DNA of 64,000 nt from Thomasclavelia spiroformis (lineage in GTDB: Bacteria; Bacillota_I; Bacilli_A; Erysipelotrichales; Coprobacillaceae). Below are positions 17,841 to 28,454 of this stretch, one piece after another (position 1 is the first letter of the stretch; each line of letters begins with the position of its first letter). A program made the position numbers and the translations under genes. The stretch lies in assembly GCA_016901755.1 (NCBI GenBank), contig JACJKV010000006.1, forward strand, positions 23,011 to 87,010, read 5' to 3'. The notes under the pieces are model-generated. The model was given only the letters and a program-made list of their open reading frames with translations. It was not told the origin of the DNA and searched no databases.

Positions 17841-18317
17841 CTACTTTTTGGCATTGACATAATTTACTAAGCCATCCAAATCGATCATTTTCTGTAAGAA
17901 TTCTGGAAATGGCTGACTCTGATATGTTTCATTTTTAGTTTTATTAGTAATGACACCAGTAGTAAAATCTACTTCAACATCATCACCAGGTTCGATTCTG
18001 TCAGCTGCCTCAACGCATTCCATGATTGGAAAGCCGATATTGATTGAATTGCGATAAAAAATTCTGGCAAAACTTTTAGCAATCACACATTTTACTCCTG
18101 CCGTCTTTAAACAAAGCGGTGCGTGTTCGCGTGATGAACCACAGCCAAAATTTTGTCCGGCAACAATAATATCCCCCGGTTCTACCGTTTTCGCAAAATC
18201 CGGATCAAGATCAACCATCGCATGACTTGCCAGTTCTTTGGCATCAAATGAATTTAAATAACGTGCCGGAATAATAACATCGGTATCAACATTATCTTTA
18301 TATTTATATATTTTCAT
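17841..18317 (-). CDS. leuD: 3-isopropylmalate dehydratase, small subunit
   Basis: This 158-residue protein is the short small subunit typical of clostridial and archaeal isopropylmalate isomerases. Key segments are [28 protein letters not shown] and the [15 protein letters not shown] loop. It pairs with LeuC to move the hydroxyl group in 2-isopropylmalate. Its start overlaps the leuC stop by one base. Confidence 0.97.
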   Translation of the reverse strand: MKIYKYKDNVDTDVIIPARYLNSFDAKELASHAMVDLDPDFAKTVEPGDIIVAGQNFGCGSSREHAPLCLKTAGVKCVIAKSFARIFYRNSINIGFPIMECVEAADRIEPGDDVEVDFTTGVITNKTKNETYQSQPFPEFLQKMIDLDGLVNYVNAKK

Positions 18318-19591
18318 TATTCGTCACCTACTCTTTCTGGATTGGCAATATAACCAGCTAAAGCACTGGCTGCTGCTACCTGTGGTGAAGCCAGATAAAT
18401 CAATGATTCTACATCCCCCATACGTCCAACGAAATTACGGTTTGAAGTAGAAACGCATTTTTCACCTTTACACATAACTCCCATGTGTCCACCCATGCAG
18501 GCTCCACAGCTAGGTGTATTGAAAGCACATCCTGCTTCAACAAAGATTTCCGCTAAACCTTCTTTGATACATTGCAGGAAGATCTTTTGGGTAGCTGGAA
18601 TGACCATCACTCTGACTTCAGGATGAACTGTTTTTCCTTTCAGGATTGCTGCTGCCTTTCTTAAATCTGACATACGGCCATTAGTACATGACCCAATAAC
18701 TACCTGATCGATATAGATTTTGTCCATCTGTTCAATTTCATCAATAGTATGACCATTTCCTGGTAAATGTGGAAAGGCAACAGTTGGTCTAACCTGAGAC
18801 AGATCAACAGTAATGGTCTGTTCATATTGTGCATCTTCATCTGCTTCATAAATTTTATATTCTTTTGTTGAATGTTCTTTAATATAGGCAATCGTCTGTT
18901 CATCAACCGGGAAGATTCCGTTTTTAGCACCAGCTTCAATCGCCATATTACAGATCGTAAAACGATCATCCATTGATAAATACTGAATACCATCACCAAC
19001 AAATTCCATTGACTTATACAACGCTCCATCAACACCAATCTGTGAGATAATATGCAAAATAATATCTTTTCCACTGACATATTCAGTTGGTTTACCAGTC
19101 AGTACAAAACGAATGGCACTAGGTACTTTAAACCATAATTCTCCTGTTGCCATTCCCGTAGCGATATCAGTCGTTCCAACACCAGTTCCAAACGCCCCTA
19201 ACGCTCCGTAAGAACAGGTATGAGAATCTGCCCCAATGATACATTGTCCCGCAACGACGATTCCTCGTTCTGGTAAGATAGCATGTTCAACCCCGCATTT
19301 CCCCTGAATCATGCGGTTAGTTAACCCCTGCTCTCTTTGAAAATCCTGAATAGCTCTTGAATTCTGAGCTGATTTTATATCTTTATTTGGCGTAAAATGA
19401 TCAGGAACCAAAACAACTTTGTCCTTGTCAAATACTTTATCTGCCATTTTATAGAAAATTGGCAGGGCCATTGGCCCAGTAATATCGTTAGCCATCACGA
19501 CATCCAGTTTTGCTTCGATCAGCTGTCCTGAAACTACATGATCCAATCCCGCATGGTCTGCCAATATTTTCTGTGTCATTGTCATTGCCAT
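18317..19591 (-). CDS. leuC: 3-isopropylmalate dehydratase, large subunit
   Basis: The protein (424 residues from the chosen start) is aconitase-like, with 4Fe-4S ligands in GSCTNGR and [15 protein letters not shown] and the substrate segment [18 protein letters not shown]. The start at 19591 (MAMTMTQK) is preceded by GGGGA; an in-frame extension of 20 codons upstream crosses the intergenic hairpin and is rejected. It follows ilvC after about 95 nt containing a long hairpin. Confidence 0.97.
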   Translation of the reverse strand: MAMTMTQKILADHAGLDHVVSGQLIEAKLDVVMANDITGPMALPIFYKMADKVFDKDKVVLVPDHFTPNKDIKSAQNSRAIQDFQREQGLTNRMIQGKCGVEHAILPERGIVVAGQCIIGADSHTCSYGALGAFGTGVGTTDIATGMATGELWFKVPSAIRFVLTGKPTEYVSGKDIILHIISQIGVDGALYKSMEFVGDGIQYLSMDDRFTICNMAIEAGAKNGIFPVDEQTIAYIKEHSTKEYKIYEADEDAQYEQTITVDLSQVRPTVAFPHLPGNGHTIDEIEQMDKIYIDQVVIGSCTNGRMSDLRKAAAILKGKTVHPEVRVMVIPATQKIFLQCIKEGLAEIFVEAGCAFNTPSCGACMGGHMGVMCKGEKCVSTSNRNFVGRMGDVESLIYLASPQVAAASALAGYIANPERVGDE

Positions 19592-19627
19592 AATTATAAT
19601 TCCCCTTTCCTTTTTTGACCTTAGTAG

Positions 19628-19665
19628 GTTGTCACTAGAAAGTGAATACACTTTCTAATGACAAC
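19628..19665. repeat. Long perfect-arm hairpin between ilvC and leuC
   Basis: Two 17-nt arms (19628-19644 and 19649-19665) pair with one mismatch on the plus strand, read as G-U in the mRNA, around a 4-nt loop. It is not followed by a T-run, so it is not a classical terminator. A second small hairpin (ACACAC/GTGTGC) lies beside it, next to the ilvC stop. A role in mRNA processing, stability or partial attenuation is possible. Confidence 0.6.
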
Positions 19666-19686
19666 ACACTAAAGTGTGCTGTTTTT

Positions 19687-20709
<1,023 letters not shown>

Positions 20710-20758
20710 CTACCCCCATTTTTTATTTTTTTATGACTCTTGTTGTTGGTTGAACCAA

Positions 20759-21253
20759 CTATATATCAATATGACTGACACCGCGATGCATACCGATCAT
20801 TCCAGTACGCACGATTTCAGTAACATTGAACCCGTTTAACATGGTCAGTAACTGATCGACTTTTCTTGTATTTCCAGTTACTTCAATGACCAGAGATTCA
20901 GGTGCCACATCAATGATGTGAGCTCTGAATATATCAACAATTGAAACAATTTGTGTTCTTTGTACTTCGTTAGCGTCTACCTTGATCAAAACCAGTTCAC
21001 GATATACAGAATCATCTGGATCAAGCTGCATGATTTCAACAACTTCTACCAGTTTCCCTAACTGTTTTTCGATCTGTTTCAGAATCTGTTCATCGCCAAC
21101 AGCAACCACAGTCATTCTTGACATGCCTTTGATATTGGTTTTACCAACAGATAAGCTTTCGATATTGTATCCTCTACGGCTGAATAATCCGGCAACACGA
21201 TTTAAAACCCCAGGATTATTTTCTACCAGCAAAGATAGGACCAGTCTATTCAT
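20759..21253 (-). CDS. ilvN: Acetolactate synthase, small (regulatory) subunit
   Basis: This 164-residue protein starts with an ACT domain (LSLLVENNPGVLNRVAGLFSRRGYNIESL) that binds branched-chain amino acids for feedback inhibition. A C-terminal small-subunit domain follows. Also called ilvH. It is encoded directly after leuA and is separated from the catalytic subunit by six genes, though still in one apparent transcript. Confidence 0.97.
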   Translation of the reverse strand: MNRLVLSLLVENNPGVLNRVAGLFSRRGYNIESLSVGKTNIKGMSRMTVVAVGDEQILKQIEKQLGKLVEVVEIMQLDPDDSVYRELVLIKVDANEVQRTQIVSIVDIFRAHIIDVAPESLVIEVTGNTRKVDQLLTMLNGFNVTEIVRTGMIGMHRGVSHIDI

Positions 21254-21266
21254 ATTGAAGCCTCCT

Positions 21267-22943
21267 TTATTTTCTTAAACGTTTATGAATTCTGTTCATT
21301 GCTGAAATAATAGCTTTGATCGTTGCAGTAGTAATATTAGGATGAACTCCTACTCCATATTCCTGAACAGCACTGCCTTTAACTCTTAAATAAACATAGG
21401 CTGCTGCTTTTGAACTTGAACCTGAAGTTAAAGCATGTTCGCTGTAATCCAACAAATGTGAATATACAAATCCATTAGAGTTAAATGCATCTTTTACAGC
21501 ATCGATTGGACCATTACCATAACCGACAACCGTTTTAATTTCACCATGATCTTTTAACGTAATTTCAGCACGTCTTTCATATTCATTATCTTCTTCGGAA
21601 ATATCTGTCAATTTCTGTTTGATGAATTCAAATGGTTCATCAATATCTACATATTCTTCAATAAATGTATCATAAACTCTTTCAGGTGATACTTCACCTT
21701 CTTCTTCAGAAATATCCTGAATGATTTTCGCAAAATCTTTTTGCAGATTCTTTGGCAGATGATATCCATACATGCTTTCCATGACGTAAGCAACGCCACC
21801 TTTTCCTGACTGAGAATTGATACGAACAATTGGTTCATACTGTCTTCCCAGATCACTAGGATCAATTGGCAGATATGGGACTTCCCAAATATCTGAGTTT
21901 CTTTCTCTTAATGCATGCATTCCTTTATTAATTGCATCCTGATGACTTCCCGAAAATGCAGTAAAGACAAGCTGTCCAGCATATGGCTGACGAGGAGGTA
22001 CATCCATTTTTGTACATTTTTCATAAATATGTTTGATTTTATTCATTTCTCCTAATTCCAGCTGTGGATCAACACCATGAGTAAACATATTCAATGCCAG
22101 TGTGATGATATCCACATTTCCAGTTCTTTCACCATTACCAAACAACGTTCCTTCTACACGGTCAGCACCCGCCAGTAACGCCAGTTCAGTAGTTGCGACA
22201 CCGCAGCCTCTGTCATTATGAGGATGTACCGAAACGATAACTCTTTCTCTATCACTGAAATGACGACACATCCATTCAATCTGATCAGCATAAACATTAG
22301 GTGTATCCATTTCTACTGTTGAAGGTAAGTTGATGATGACTTTATTATCTTTAGTTGCTCCCCAGGTATCCATAACAGCTTCACAGACTTCTAATGCATA
22401 ATCTACTTCTGTTCCTGTAAAACTTTCTGGTGAATATTCTAATATGACCTTACCATCAAAATCTTTAGACAGGTCTTTGACCAGTTGAACTCCATCAATC
22501 GCAATCTGTTTGATTTCTTCTTTATTTTTATTAAATACGACATCTCTTTGCAGTATAGATGTTGAATTGTAAACATGTACAACTGCTTTATCTAATCCTT
22601 TTAAAGATTCAAAAGTTCTTCTGATCAGATGTTCTCTGGCTTGCGTCAGTACCTGAACCGTCACGTCATCAGGGATCAGATTTTCATCGATCAGTAATCT
22701 TAAAAAATCATATTCGATCTGGCTTGAAGAAGGGAAGCCAACTTCGATTTCTTTGAAGCCAAGATCTACCAGTAATTGAAACATTTCAACTTTTTCTTCA
22801 ATTTTCATTGGGGTGATCAATGCCTGGTTTCCATCACGTAAGTCAACTGAACACCAGATTGGCGCTTTTTCAATGACTTTATCAGGCCAAGTACGATCTT
22901 TTAATCTGATTGTTTCAAATCTCTTATACTTTTTGTAATTCAT
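21267..22943 (-). CDS. leuA: 2-isopropylmalate synthase
   Basis: This 558-residue enzyme condenses acetyl-CoA with 2-oxoisovalerate, committing carbon to leucine. The catalytic TIM barrel shows SVDLRDGNQALITPM and the metal site VSVHPHNDRGCG; a C-terminal LeuA regulatory domain follows (AEITLKDHGEIKTVVGYGNGP). The length and the KYKRFETIRLKDRTWPD start place it in the longer LeuA2 group. ATG 22943 has GGAGG 9 nt upstream; another ATG at 22947 is out of frame. It is the first gene after the T-box. Confidence 0.97.
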   Translation of the reverse strand: MNYKKYKRFETIRLKDRTWPDKVIEKAPIWCSVDLRDGNQALITPMKIEEKVEMFQLLVDLGFKEIEVGFPSSSQIEYDFLRLLIDENLIPDDVTVQVLTQAREHLIRRTFESLKGLDKAVVHVYNSTSILQRDVVFNKNKEEIKQIAIDGVQLVKDLSKDFDGKVILEYSPESFTGTEVDYALEVCEAVMDTWGATKDNKVIINLPSTVEMDTPNVYADQIEWMCRHFSDRERVIVSVHPHNDRGCGVATTELALLAGADRVEGTLFGNGERTGNVDIITLALNMFTHGVDPQLELGEMNKIKHIYEKCTKMDVPPRQPYAGQLVFTAFSGSHQDAINKGMHALRERNSDIWEVPYLPIDPSDLGRQYEPIVRINSQSGKGGVAYVMESMYGYHLPKNLQKDFAKIIQDISEEEGEVSPERVYDTFIEEYVDIDEPFEFIKQKLTDISEEDNEYERRAEITLKDHGEIKTVVGYGNGPIDAVKDAFNSNGFVYSHLLDYSEHALTSGSSSKAAAYVYLRVKGSAVQEYGVGVHPNITTATIKAIISAMNRIHKRLRK

Positions 22944-22965
22944 TCATTCTTTCCTCCTTATAATA

Positions 22966-23258
22966 TAAAAAACTCCCGTCTCAAAACAGCCATTACGGCT
23001 CCTTTGAGGACGAGAGTTATTACTTCGTGGTTCCACCTCAATTCGTGAATAAATCACTTTATCCACCTCGATAAGTACGCTACATAGTAGTTCATACTCT
23101 TGCAAAATAACGGTTGCCTCCGTAGCCACCTACTTAATTCAGCGCTCCACTCAAGGATGAGTTCAATAATACCCAAACGGTCCTTTACACCAGCCAGGAT
23201 CTCTCTACGCATTGGAATAAAATCTACTAGTTCCTGTCGAAGTATTTGTTTTATGGTT
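22966..23258 (-). ncRNA. T-box riboswitch leader, leucine specific (CUC specifier)
   Basis: On the minus strand the leader shows Stem I with the AGTAG motif and the distal-loop GGCTGGTG signature. The T-box core GGTGGAACCACG follows (about 23024-23037), then a strong terminator (15-bp stem, 22971-22985 with 23003-23018, then T-run). The likely specifier codon is CUC at 23159-23161, followed by A, matching tRNA-Leu(GAG). Uncharged tRNA would favour the antiterminator and switch on leuA-ilvB. The assignment of the specifier is by position and fits the operon's function. Confidence 0.93.
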
Positions 23259-23265
23259 ACTCTTA

Positions 23266-23294
23266 ATATTAGTCGCTTTCTTTCTTAAAGTCAA
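23266..23294 (-). promoter_or_regulatory. Promoter of the T-box/leu-ilv operon
   Basis: On the minus strand TTGACT (23289-23294) and TAATAT (23266-23271) are separated by 17 bp. The predicted start, about 23258, is just upstream of Stem I. Confidence 0.75.
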
Positions 23295-23359
23295 TGAATT
23301 TACTTCATTTTTGAAAATTGATAATTTTTTATTTTTATGAAGATATTTTGTTAATGATA

Positions 23360-24400
23360 CTATCGATCGAAAGCTAACTCAATCAGTTTATCTATCAGTT
23401 CACTGTAAGAAATACCAAAATCTGCCATTAATTGTGGATACATCGAGATTTTAGTAAATCCTGGCATAGTATTAATTTCATTTAAATAGACTTTGTTAGT
23501 CTGACGATCAAGGAAAAAATCAACACGACTCAAACCATGACCATCAACAGCCTTAAACACTCTGATTGCCAGCTGACGAATACGTTCCTGTATTTCCTGA
23601 TCAACTAACGCTGGGATACAGGTCTTGCTTTCTTCATCTTCATATTTTGATTCAAAAGTATAAAATTCTCCATGAGGCATGATCTGTCCAACACGACTGA
23701 CGATTACGTCGTCATTTCCTAATACCGCACATTCCAGTTCGATACAGTCAATGCATTCTTCCACCACAATATGACTGTCATACTGACTGGCATCTAACAG
23801 TTTGCTCATCAGTTCATCTTCGCTGTTACATTTATAGCAGCCTACAGACGATCCAGAACGGCTGGCTTTGATAAAACAGGGAAATCCCAGTTTTTCATTA
23901 ACCGCGCTGACAATATCTTTTGATTCATTAAATTCTTCATCCACTACTACCAGCTGGCCGTCATAGCGTTTTTTGACGTAAAGCGATTTTACCTGTGGAA
24001 TATGAGCTGTTTCCAGTATTTTTTTTGTATAGATCTTATCCATCGATACACTTGAACCCAAAACCCTGCAGCCTACATATGGCACTCCTGCCAGTTCAAA
24101 CAGCCCCTGAATCGTTCCATCTTCTCCATAAGCGCCATGAAGTACTGGTAAAATCACATCCTGCTGTTTTAATAAACTAAAAATATCCTCAATAGGATGG
24201 CTTCCCACCAGCCAGTTTTCATCAGCCAGATTATCCTGATCCTGATTTAATTCATACCAGTTACCATCTTTATCAATACCAGTCAATATAACCTCATATT
24301 TTTCTTTATTCAAATTATTCATTACTGACGTACAAGACATACGTGAAACCAGATGTTCACTCGATTGTCCCCCACATATAACCATAAGTTTCTGTTTCAT
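23360..24400 (-). CDS. ddl: D-alanine--D-alanine ligase
   Basis: This 346-residue ATP-grasp enzyme makes the D-Ala-D-Ala dipeptide for peptidoglycan. Visible motifs are ICGGQSSEHLVS, LHGAYGEDGTIQG, the ATP-grasp KASRSGSSVGCYK loop and the C-terminal LNEINTMPGFTKISMYP metal-binding stretch. It is cotranscribed with the lysozyme-like gene and murF, placing the ligase next to the enzyme (MurF) that uses its product. Confidence 0.97.
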   Translation of the reverse strand: MKQKLMVICGGQSSEHLVSRMSCTSVMNNLNKEKYEVILTGIDKDGNWYELNQDQDNLADENWLVGSHPIEDIFSLLKQQDVILPVLHGAYGEDGTIQGLFELAGVPYVGCRVLGSSVSMDKIYTKKILETAHIPQVKSLYVKKRYDGQLVVVDEEFNESKDIVSAVNEKLGFPCFIKASRSGSSVGCYKCNSEDELMSKLLDASQYDSHIVVEECIDCIELECAVLGNDDVIVSRVGQIMPHGEFYTFESKYEDEESKTCIPALVDQEIQERIRQLAIRVFKAVDGHGLSRVDFFLDRQTNKVYLNEINTMPGFTKISMYPQLMADFGISYSELIDKLIELAFDR

Positions 24401-24412
24401 AATAATCTCCCT

Positions 24413-25039
24413 TTAACAGTATGTCGCCAGCCAGTCATCGACAAGCGACGTATCACTATAATATCTTAAAACATGATATACATATTTTGTATCACCATAA
24501 ACGCTTAAGCCCTGTTCCTTTTTACATTTTTCAGAAAAGGCAATCGCATTTTGATATGTATACTGATTATCATTTTGACGCACATAATTGATATAGCCTA
24601 TACCATAATTATAAGCCTGCAAAGCCAGATAAAGATTATTTTTATCTTTGGGTGACTGCGTCTGAGAACGATCGAGGCATTTAGCAAAATACTGGATACC
24701 AACCTTAATCGAATATTCAGGCTCATCTATTGCATTAGGCTCTTTTTTAAACTGAGTATTAAATTCACACTCTGATGACTGCATAGGATCATTTCCTTTT
24801 CCCCCAGATTCCTGCATCATCATGGCCTGCAGTAAATCAATATATTCTTCAATATGATTTTCTCGTGCATATTTTAGCATTATATCTTTATAATTCAATA
24901 CTTCTAAAGAAACTAATGAATTTTCCCGTTGATCGAATTTACTTTTAAATACCTGATAAAAAGAAACTCCTAAAAGGAAAATTAAAGCCACAAGCAAGAT
25001 CTGAAATGGTTTTTTTAAACGCAATTTCTTTTTTTTCAT
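24413..25039 (-). CDS. Membrane-anchored lysozyme-like (CwlT/lytic transglycosylase type) protein
   Basis: This 208-residue protein has a basic N-terminus, a transmembrane helix (about 12-31) and an extracellular lysozyme-like domain. The probable catalytic Glu is in LLQAMMMQESGGKGNDP, and YSIKVGIQYFAKCL and ALQAYNYGIGYINYV form the substrate groove. Proteins of this family cleave glycan strands. It lies between murF and ddl, so it is probably part of a cell-wall operon. Confidence 0.88.
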   Translation of the reverse strand: MKKKKLRLKKPFQILLVALIFLLGVSFYQVFKSKFDQRENSLVSLEVLNYKDIMLKYARENHIEEYIDLLQAMMMQESGGKGNDPMQSSECEFNTQFKKEPNAIDEPEYSIKVGIQYFAKCLDRSQTQSPKDKNNLYLALQAYNYGIGYINYVRQNDNQYTYQNAIAFSEKCKKEQGLSVYGDTKYVYHVLRYYSDTSLVDDWLATYC

Positions 25040-25048
25040 AATTCCCCC

Positions 25049-26383
25049 CTAGATAGCATCAACGACTTCTTTTAAATTCATAGAATGACTGCCCTTAACC
25101 AGAATTACATCGCCTGGTAACAAAAGCTTAGGCAGCTGTTCTATCAGCAGTTCATTATTTTTAAAATAATATACATCATTTAAAGATTGGCTGGCTTCAT
25201 CATATATATAATGTGCCTCCTGACCAACACAGATCAAAACATCAATATGATGGTCAACAGCATACTGTCCTACACTGCGATGAAGTTCTTCACTATAACT
25301 TCCCAGTTCCAGCATATCAGCCAGTATAGCCACTTTACGACGTTGGTATTGAGCTAAAACATCAATGCTCGATTTCATTGAATCGACACTGGCATTATAA
25401 GTGCCATCAATAATCGTGCGCTGATGATCTTTTTCAATAATATCCATACGGTTTTTCGTCAGTTCAAATGACAGGATTCCCTTTTTAATTTCATCCATCG
25501 TCATCTTTAACTCTAAACCAACAGCAATAGCAATCAGTGCATTAGCGACATTATGTGCTCCCTGAACTGGAACCTGAATACGATCAGTCTGTCCCTGATA
25601 GCACACAGTAAAGACGCTGTCATGTTCATGACATACAATATCCTTAGCCATGACCTGACTGCAGGGATCACTACCTACTCGAACAACATGCAGTCTTGGC
25701 AGATCAACACTTTGCAGCATATCATTATCCTGATTAATGATCAGTGTCTTGCCATCTTCCATCCCATCAGTAATTTCCAGCTTAGCCTTTAAAATATTTT
25801 CACGGCTGCCAAGTTCGCCAATATGTGCCGTTCCAACATTAGTAATAGCTGCAATATCCGGTAAGGCAATATGTGATAAACGAGACATTTCTCCCAAATG
25901 ATTCATGCCCATCTCCAGCACCATTATCTCTTCGTTTTGATAACGCAGAATCGTTAATGGCAAGCCAATTTCATTATTATAGTTGCCTTCCGTTTTTAAT
26001 GTACGATATTTTTGTCTGACAACGCTGTAAACCATATCTCGCGTACTGGTTTTACCAACACTGCCAGTAATTCCTATGACCTTTACTGGTCGATGCCTTC
26101 TTAAATATTGAGCCATATCTTTCAAAGCCTGCATCGTATCTTCTACTTCAATGACAGTTTTATCGGGATAGCTGACTTGCTGCTGAGTAATGATGGCCTG
26201 GGCACCATTTTGAAAAGCAGAATCAATAAACTGGTGGCCATCAAATCTTTCTCCAATCAAAGGAATATACATTCCTCCCGGTACAACTGTTCTACTATCC
26301 TGCGTGAAAGAGACGATATCTTCGTTGATATCTCCCGATATAAGTCTCCCCTGTGTTGCTTCTATGATTTCATATACATACAT
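25049..26383 (-). CDS. murF: UDP-N-acetylmuramoyl-tripeptide--D-alanyl-D-alanine ligase
   Basis: This 444-residue Mur ligase adds D-Ala-D-Ala to the peptidoglycan precursor. The ATP-binding loop GITGSVGKTSTRD lies near residue 105, EMGMNHLGEMSRL follows in the central domain, and the C-terminal domain carries a DGTYNAS segment. It starts 4 nt after the upstream zinc-ribbon gene stops, so the two are translated from one message. Confidence 0.97.
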   Translation of the reverse strand: MYVYEIIEATQGRLISGDINEDIVSFTQDSRTVVPGGMYIPLIGERFDGHQFIDSAFQNGAQAIITQQQVSYPDKTVIEVEDTMQALKDMAQYLRRHRPVKVIGITGSVGKTSTRDMVYSVVRQKYRTLKTEGNYNNEIGLPLTILRYQNEEIMVLEMGMNHLGEMSRLSHIALPDIAAITNVGTAHIGELGSRENILKAKLEITDGMEDGKTLIINQDNDMLQSVDLPRLHVVRVGSDPCSQVMAKDIVCHEHDSVFTVCYQGQTDRIQVPVQGAHNVANALIAIAVGLELKMTMDEIKKGILSFELTKNRMDIIEKDHQRTIIDGTYNASVDSMKSSIDVLAQYQRRKVAILADMLELGSYSEELHRSVGQYAVDHHIDVLICVGQEAHYIYDEASQSLNDVYYFKNNELLIEQLPKLLLPGDVILVKGSHSMNLKEVVDAI

Positions 26384-26387
26384 ATTT

Positions 26388-27578
26388 CTATACCTCTTCT
26401 AAATCTTCAAATTGCTGTGTCTGCTGACCATTAAACAGATTTGTGACCTGACCATCCAGATCAACTGCCTGGAATGTATTTTCATAATCAAGAAAGGAAA
26501 CAATAACGATCTGATTTCCTGTCACCTGCAGCTGATAAACATATTCATCATACAGTACCTGACTGTCTTTACCATCTTTTGACATTTTATAGAGATCACC
26601 TGACGTATAGACAATCTGATCCTGACAGATATTAATATATCCATTCATCAGATTTTCTTTTAAAACATCTTGTTTCTTATCTTCTTTGCTGACTTTGACG
26701 ATCTGATCATCATCATATACATAAAGATGATCATCATCCATAACAAACGATGCATTCCCCTGACACTGATAAACTTCCTGAAGATCTTCACCAGTTAAAG
26801 ACATCGTTTTCACCACATACTGCTTGTCATAAGCTAAATAATAGATCTGATTTCTAGATGTATCAATCGATAAACAGTAAGATACCTCATCATTGAGTTT
26901 CTGATCCTGGGCCGATTCCATATCAAAACAGTGAATACTTTCACCATCATTATCCAGCTGATAATACAGTCTGTTTTCATAAACTACCGGATAATAGATA
27001 TTTTCCAGCAGTTTTTCCTGCTTACCACTTTCCAGATCATAACAGTAATAATCATAATAAGTATCACAATAATAAAGCTTTTGTTCAACAACGCTAATAT
27101 AACCCTGACAGCCTTCTATCAGTTTTTTAGACTGACCATCTGAAGTCATCTGATAGAGATTATGATCTTTTACACAATAAAATGTCTCTCCATCAAAAAA
27201 GGCAAAACCTTCACACTGATTATTGGCAGCAATCATATTGAGATCCATTTTTCCATCAATCTTCAGATTTTCATTTTCAGATACTGATGCCTGCAGATTC
27301 AATGGATGAGAAATCATATAATCCGACAGATAAACAGAACCTGCCATTAAAACCACCAGAATTGCCCAGATCAGCGGTTTTTTCCAGTATCCCTGATAAG
27401 GATCTTTTGTAACTGGCTGGACCTGACTTTTGCCACAGCATGGGCATATATCTTCATTTTCCTTTAATGGATTTTTGCAGTAGTAACATATTTTTTTCGC
27501 TGTCGCCAGCGGATATCCACAACGTGGACAATACAGCATATCTTCACTGACATACTGACCACAATTTCTACAATACAT
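26388..27578 (-). CDS. Zinc-ribbon membrane protein with DUF5050-like beta-propeller ectodomain
   Basis: The 396 residues (start 27578, with GAGGTG upstream) begin with two zinc ribbons (MYCRNCGQYV...CPRCG and CYYCKNP...CPCCG). One transmembrane helix follows at about 85-105, then a long ectodomain of repeating blocks such as LYYQLDNDGESIHCFD and IYYLAYDKQYVVKTM, typical of DUF5050 propeller-like repeats. Ribbon-inside, propeller-outside architecture suggests a sensor or scaffold. It is translationally linked to murF, which hints at an envelope role (inference). Confidence 0.8.
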   Translation of the reverse strand: MYCRNCGQYVSEDMLYCPRCGYPLATAKKICYYCKNPLKENEDICPCCGKSQVQPVTKDPYQGYWKKPLIWAILVVLMAGSVYLSDYMISHPLNLQASVSENENLKIDGKMDLNMIAANNQCEGFAFFDGETFYCVKDHNLYQMTSDGQSKKLIEGCQGYISVVEQKLYYCDTYYDYYCYDLESGKQEKLLENIYYPVVYENRLYYQLDNDGESIHCFDMESAQDQKLNDEVSYCLSIDTSRNQIYYLAYDKQYVVKTMSLTGEDLQEVYQCQGNASFVMDDDHLYVYDDDQIVKVSKEDKKQDVLKENLMNGYINICQDQIVYTSGDLYKMSKDGKDSQVLYDEYVYQLQVTGNQIVIVSFLDYENTFQAVDLDGQVTNLFNGQQTQQFEDLEEV

Positions 27579-27618
27579 TTTTATCACCTCTAATATCACC
27601 ATTTTATCATATAACAGC

Positions 27619-27644
27619 AAAAAAAGAATGACAATTTGTCATTC
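27619..27644 (-). terminator. Intrinsic terminator after the short zinc-ribbon gene
   Basis: On the minus strand GAATGACA-AAT-TGTCATTC is followed by seven T. It lies 16 nt past the stop at 27661. Confidence 0.88.
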
Positions 27645-27660
27645 CCTAAAAAATACACAA

Positions 27661-28104
27661 TTAATTGAATAATATCGTTGAAAAAATACTAAAAGCAATA
27701 AACAGCAAAATTAAAATAACAATTCCCGGTATAGAAGCTGACTGTTTTTTTGCCTGGTGATGTGATGTTGAATTTTGATGTAAGGGATCTAACATTGCTG
27801 AAAAATTCCTGAAAGCGTTCATTTTCCCCTCATTAAAACGATAAGCATCTTTTTTGTAATTATAGGCATCCTTTTGATAATCATAACTGTCCAGCTGCTG
27901 ATAATGACCTGCGGCAGATGAATGCACCGTTTTGATTCCATCATTCTGGCGATAAACCGTTGGACTGCCACATTTAGGGCATGTTTCCTGTCCTGGAAAA
28001 AGAATAGTAAAACAGACCGAACAGCGTGTCTTCTTTAAATGTTTTTGTCCACAGACGGGACAGGCAATCCCATGATATGTCGCGCCACAATTCCTGCACT
28101 TCAT
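27661..28104 (-). CDS. Zinc-ribbon protein with C-terminal membrane anchor
   Basis: This 147-residue protein starts with two ribbon units (MKCRNCGATYHGIACPVCG and CSVCFTILFPGQETCPKCG). A low-complexity Tyr/Lys-rich stretch (YDYQKDAYNYKKDAY) follows, and a transmembrane helix ends the protein (about 125-145). The topology is similar to its downstream neighbour but without an ectodomain. I do not know its function. It has its own terminator, so it is a separate transcription unit from the murF operon. Confidence 0.8.
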   Translation of the reverse strand: MKCRNCGATYHGIACPVCGQKHLKKTRCSVCFTILFPGQETCPKCGSPTVYRQNDGIKTVHSSAAGHYQQLDSYDYQKDAYNYKKDAYRFNEGKMNAFRNFSAMLDPLHQNSTSHHQAKKQSASIPGIVILILLFIAFSIFSTILFN

Positions 28105-28131
28105 TATTCCAACTCCTTTTTTATATTATAT

Positions 28132-28160
28132 AAAAAAAAACGGTCAATAAATAGACCATT
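28132..28160 (-). terminator. Intrinsic terminator of the rapZ-whiA operon
   Basis: On the minus strand a short GGTC/GACC stem with an 8-nt loop, flanked by A/T pairs, is followed by nine T, immediately after the stop at 28162. Confidence 0.7.
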
Positions 28161-28161
28161 T

Positions 28162-28446
28162 TTAAAAATCATCATCTTTTTCGACATAATCAACGTCGAT
28201 GATATCGTCATCTTTACGTCGATAAGCTTCTCCTGAACGATAGGCTTCTCTTTTTTTACGCATTTCCTGTTCCATACGTTCATTATATTCATTTAATCTT
28301 TTATAAAGCAAACGCTTTTTAATATATGAATAAATAAACAGTAAAGCAACAATAACCCAAGTAAGAGGATTAAACAGAATATTTAAAAAGATACTTAACA
28401 CCAGAATACCAATAGCAATCAGGATAATAATTTGATAGATTTCCAT
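28162..28446 (-). CDS. Small membrane protein with charged C-terminal tail
   Basis: This 94-residue protein has two hydrophobic stretches (about 5-25 and 28-42), then a basic, Arg/Glu-rich helix and an acidic end (DDDIIDVDYVEKDDDF). It is the last gene of the rapZ-whiA-XRE operon, 8 nt after the regulator gene, and is followed by a terminator. No family is recognised. Confidence 0.72.
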   Translation of the reverse strand: MEIYQIIILIAIGILVLSIFLNILFNPLTWVIVALLFIYSYIKKRLLYKRLNEYNERMEQEMRKKREAYRSGEAYRRKDDDIIDVDYVEKDDDF

Positions 28447-28454
28447 AATTCCTC

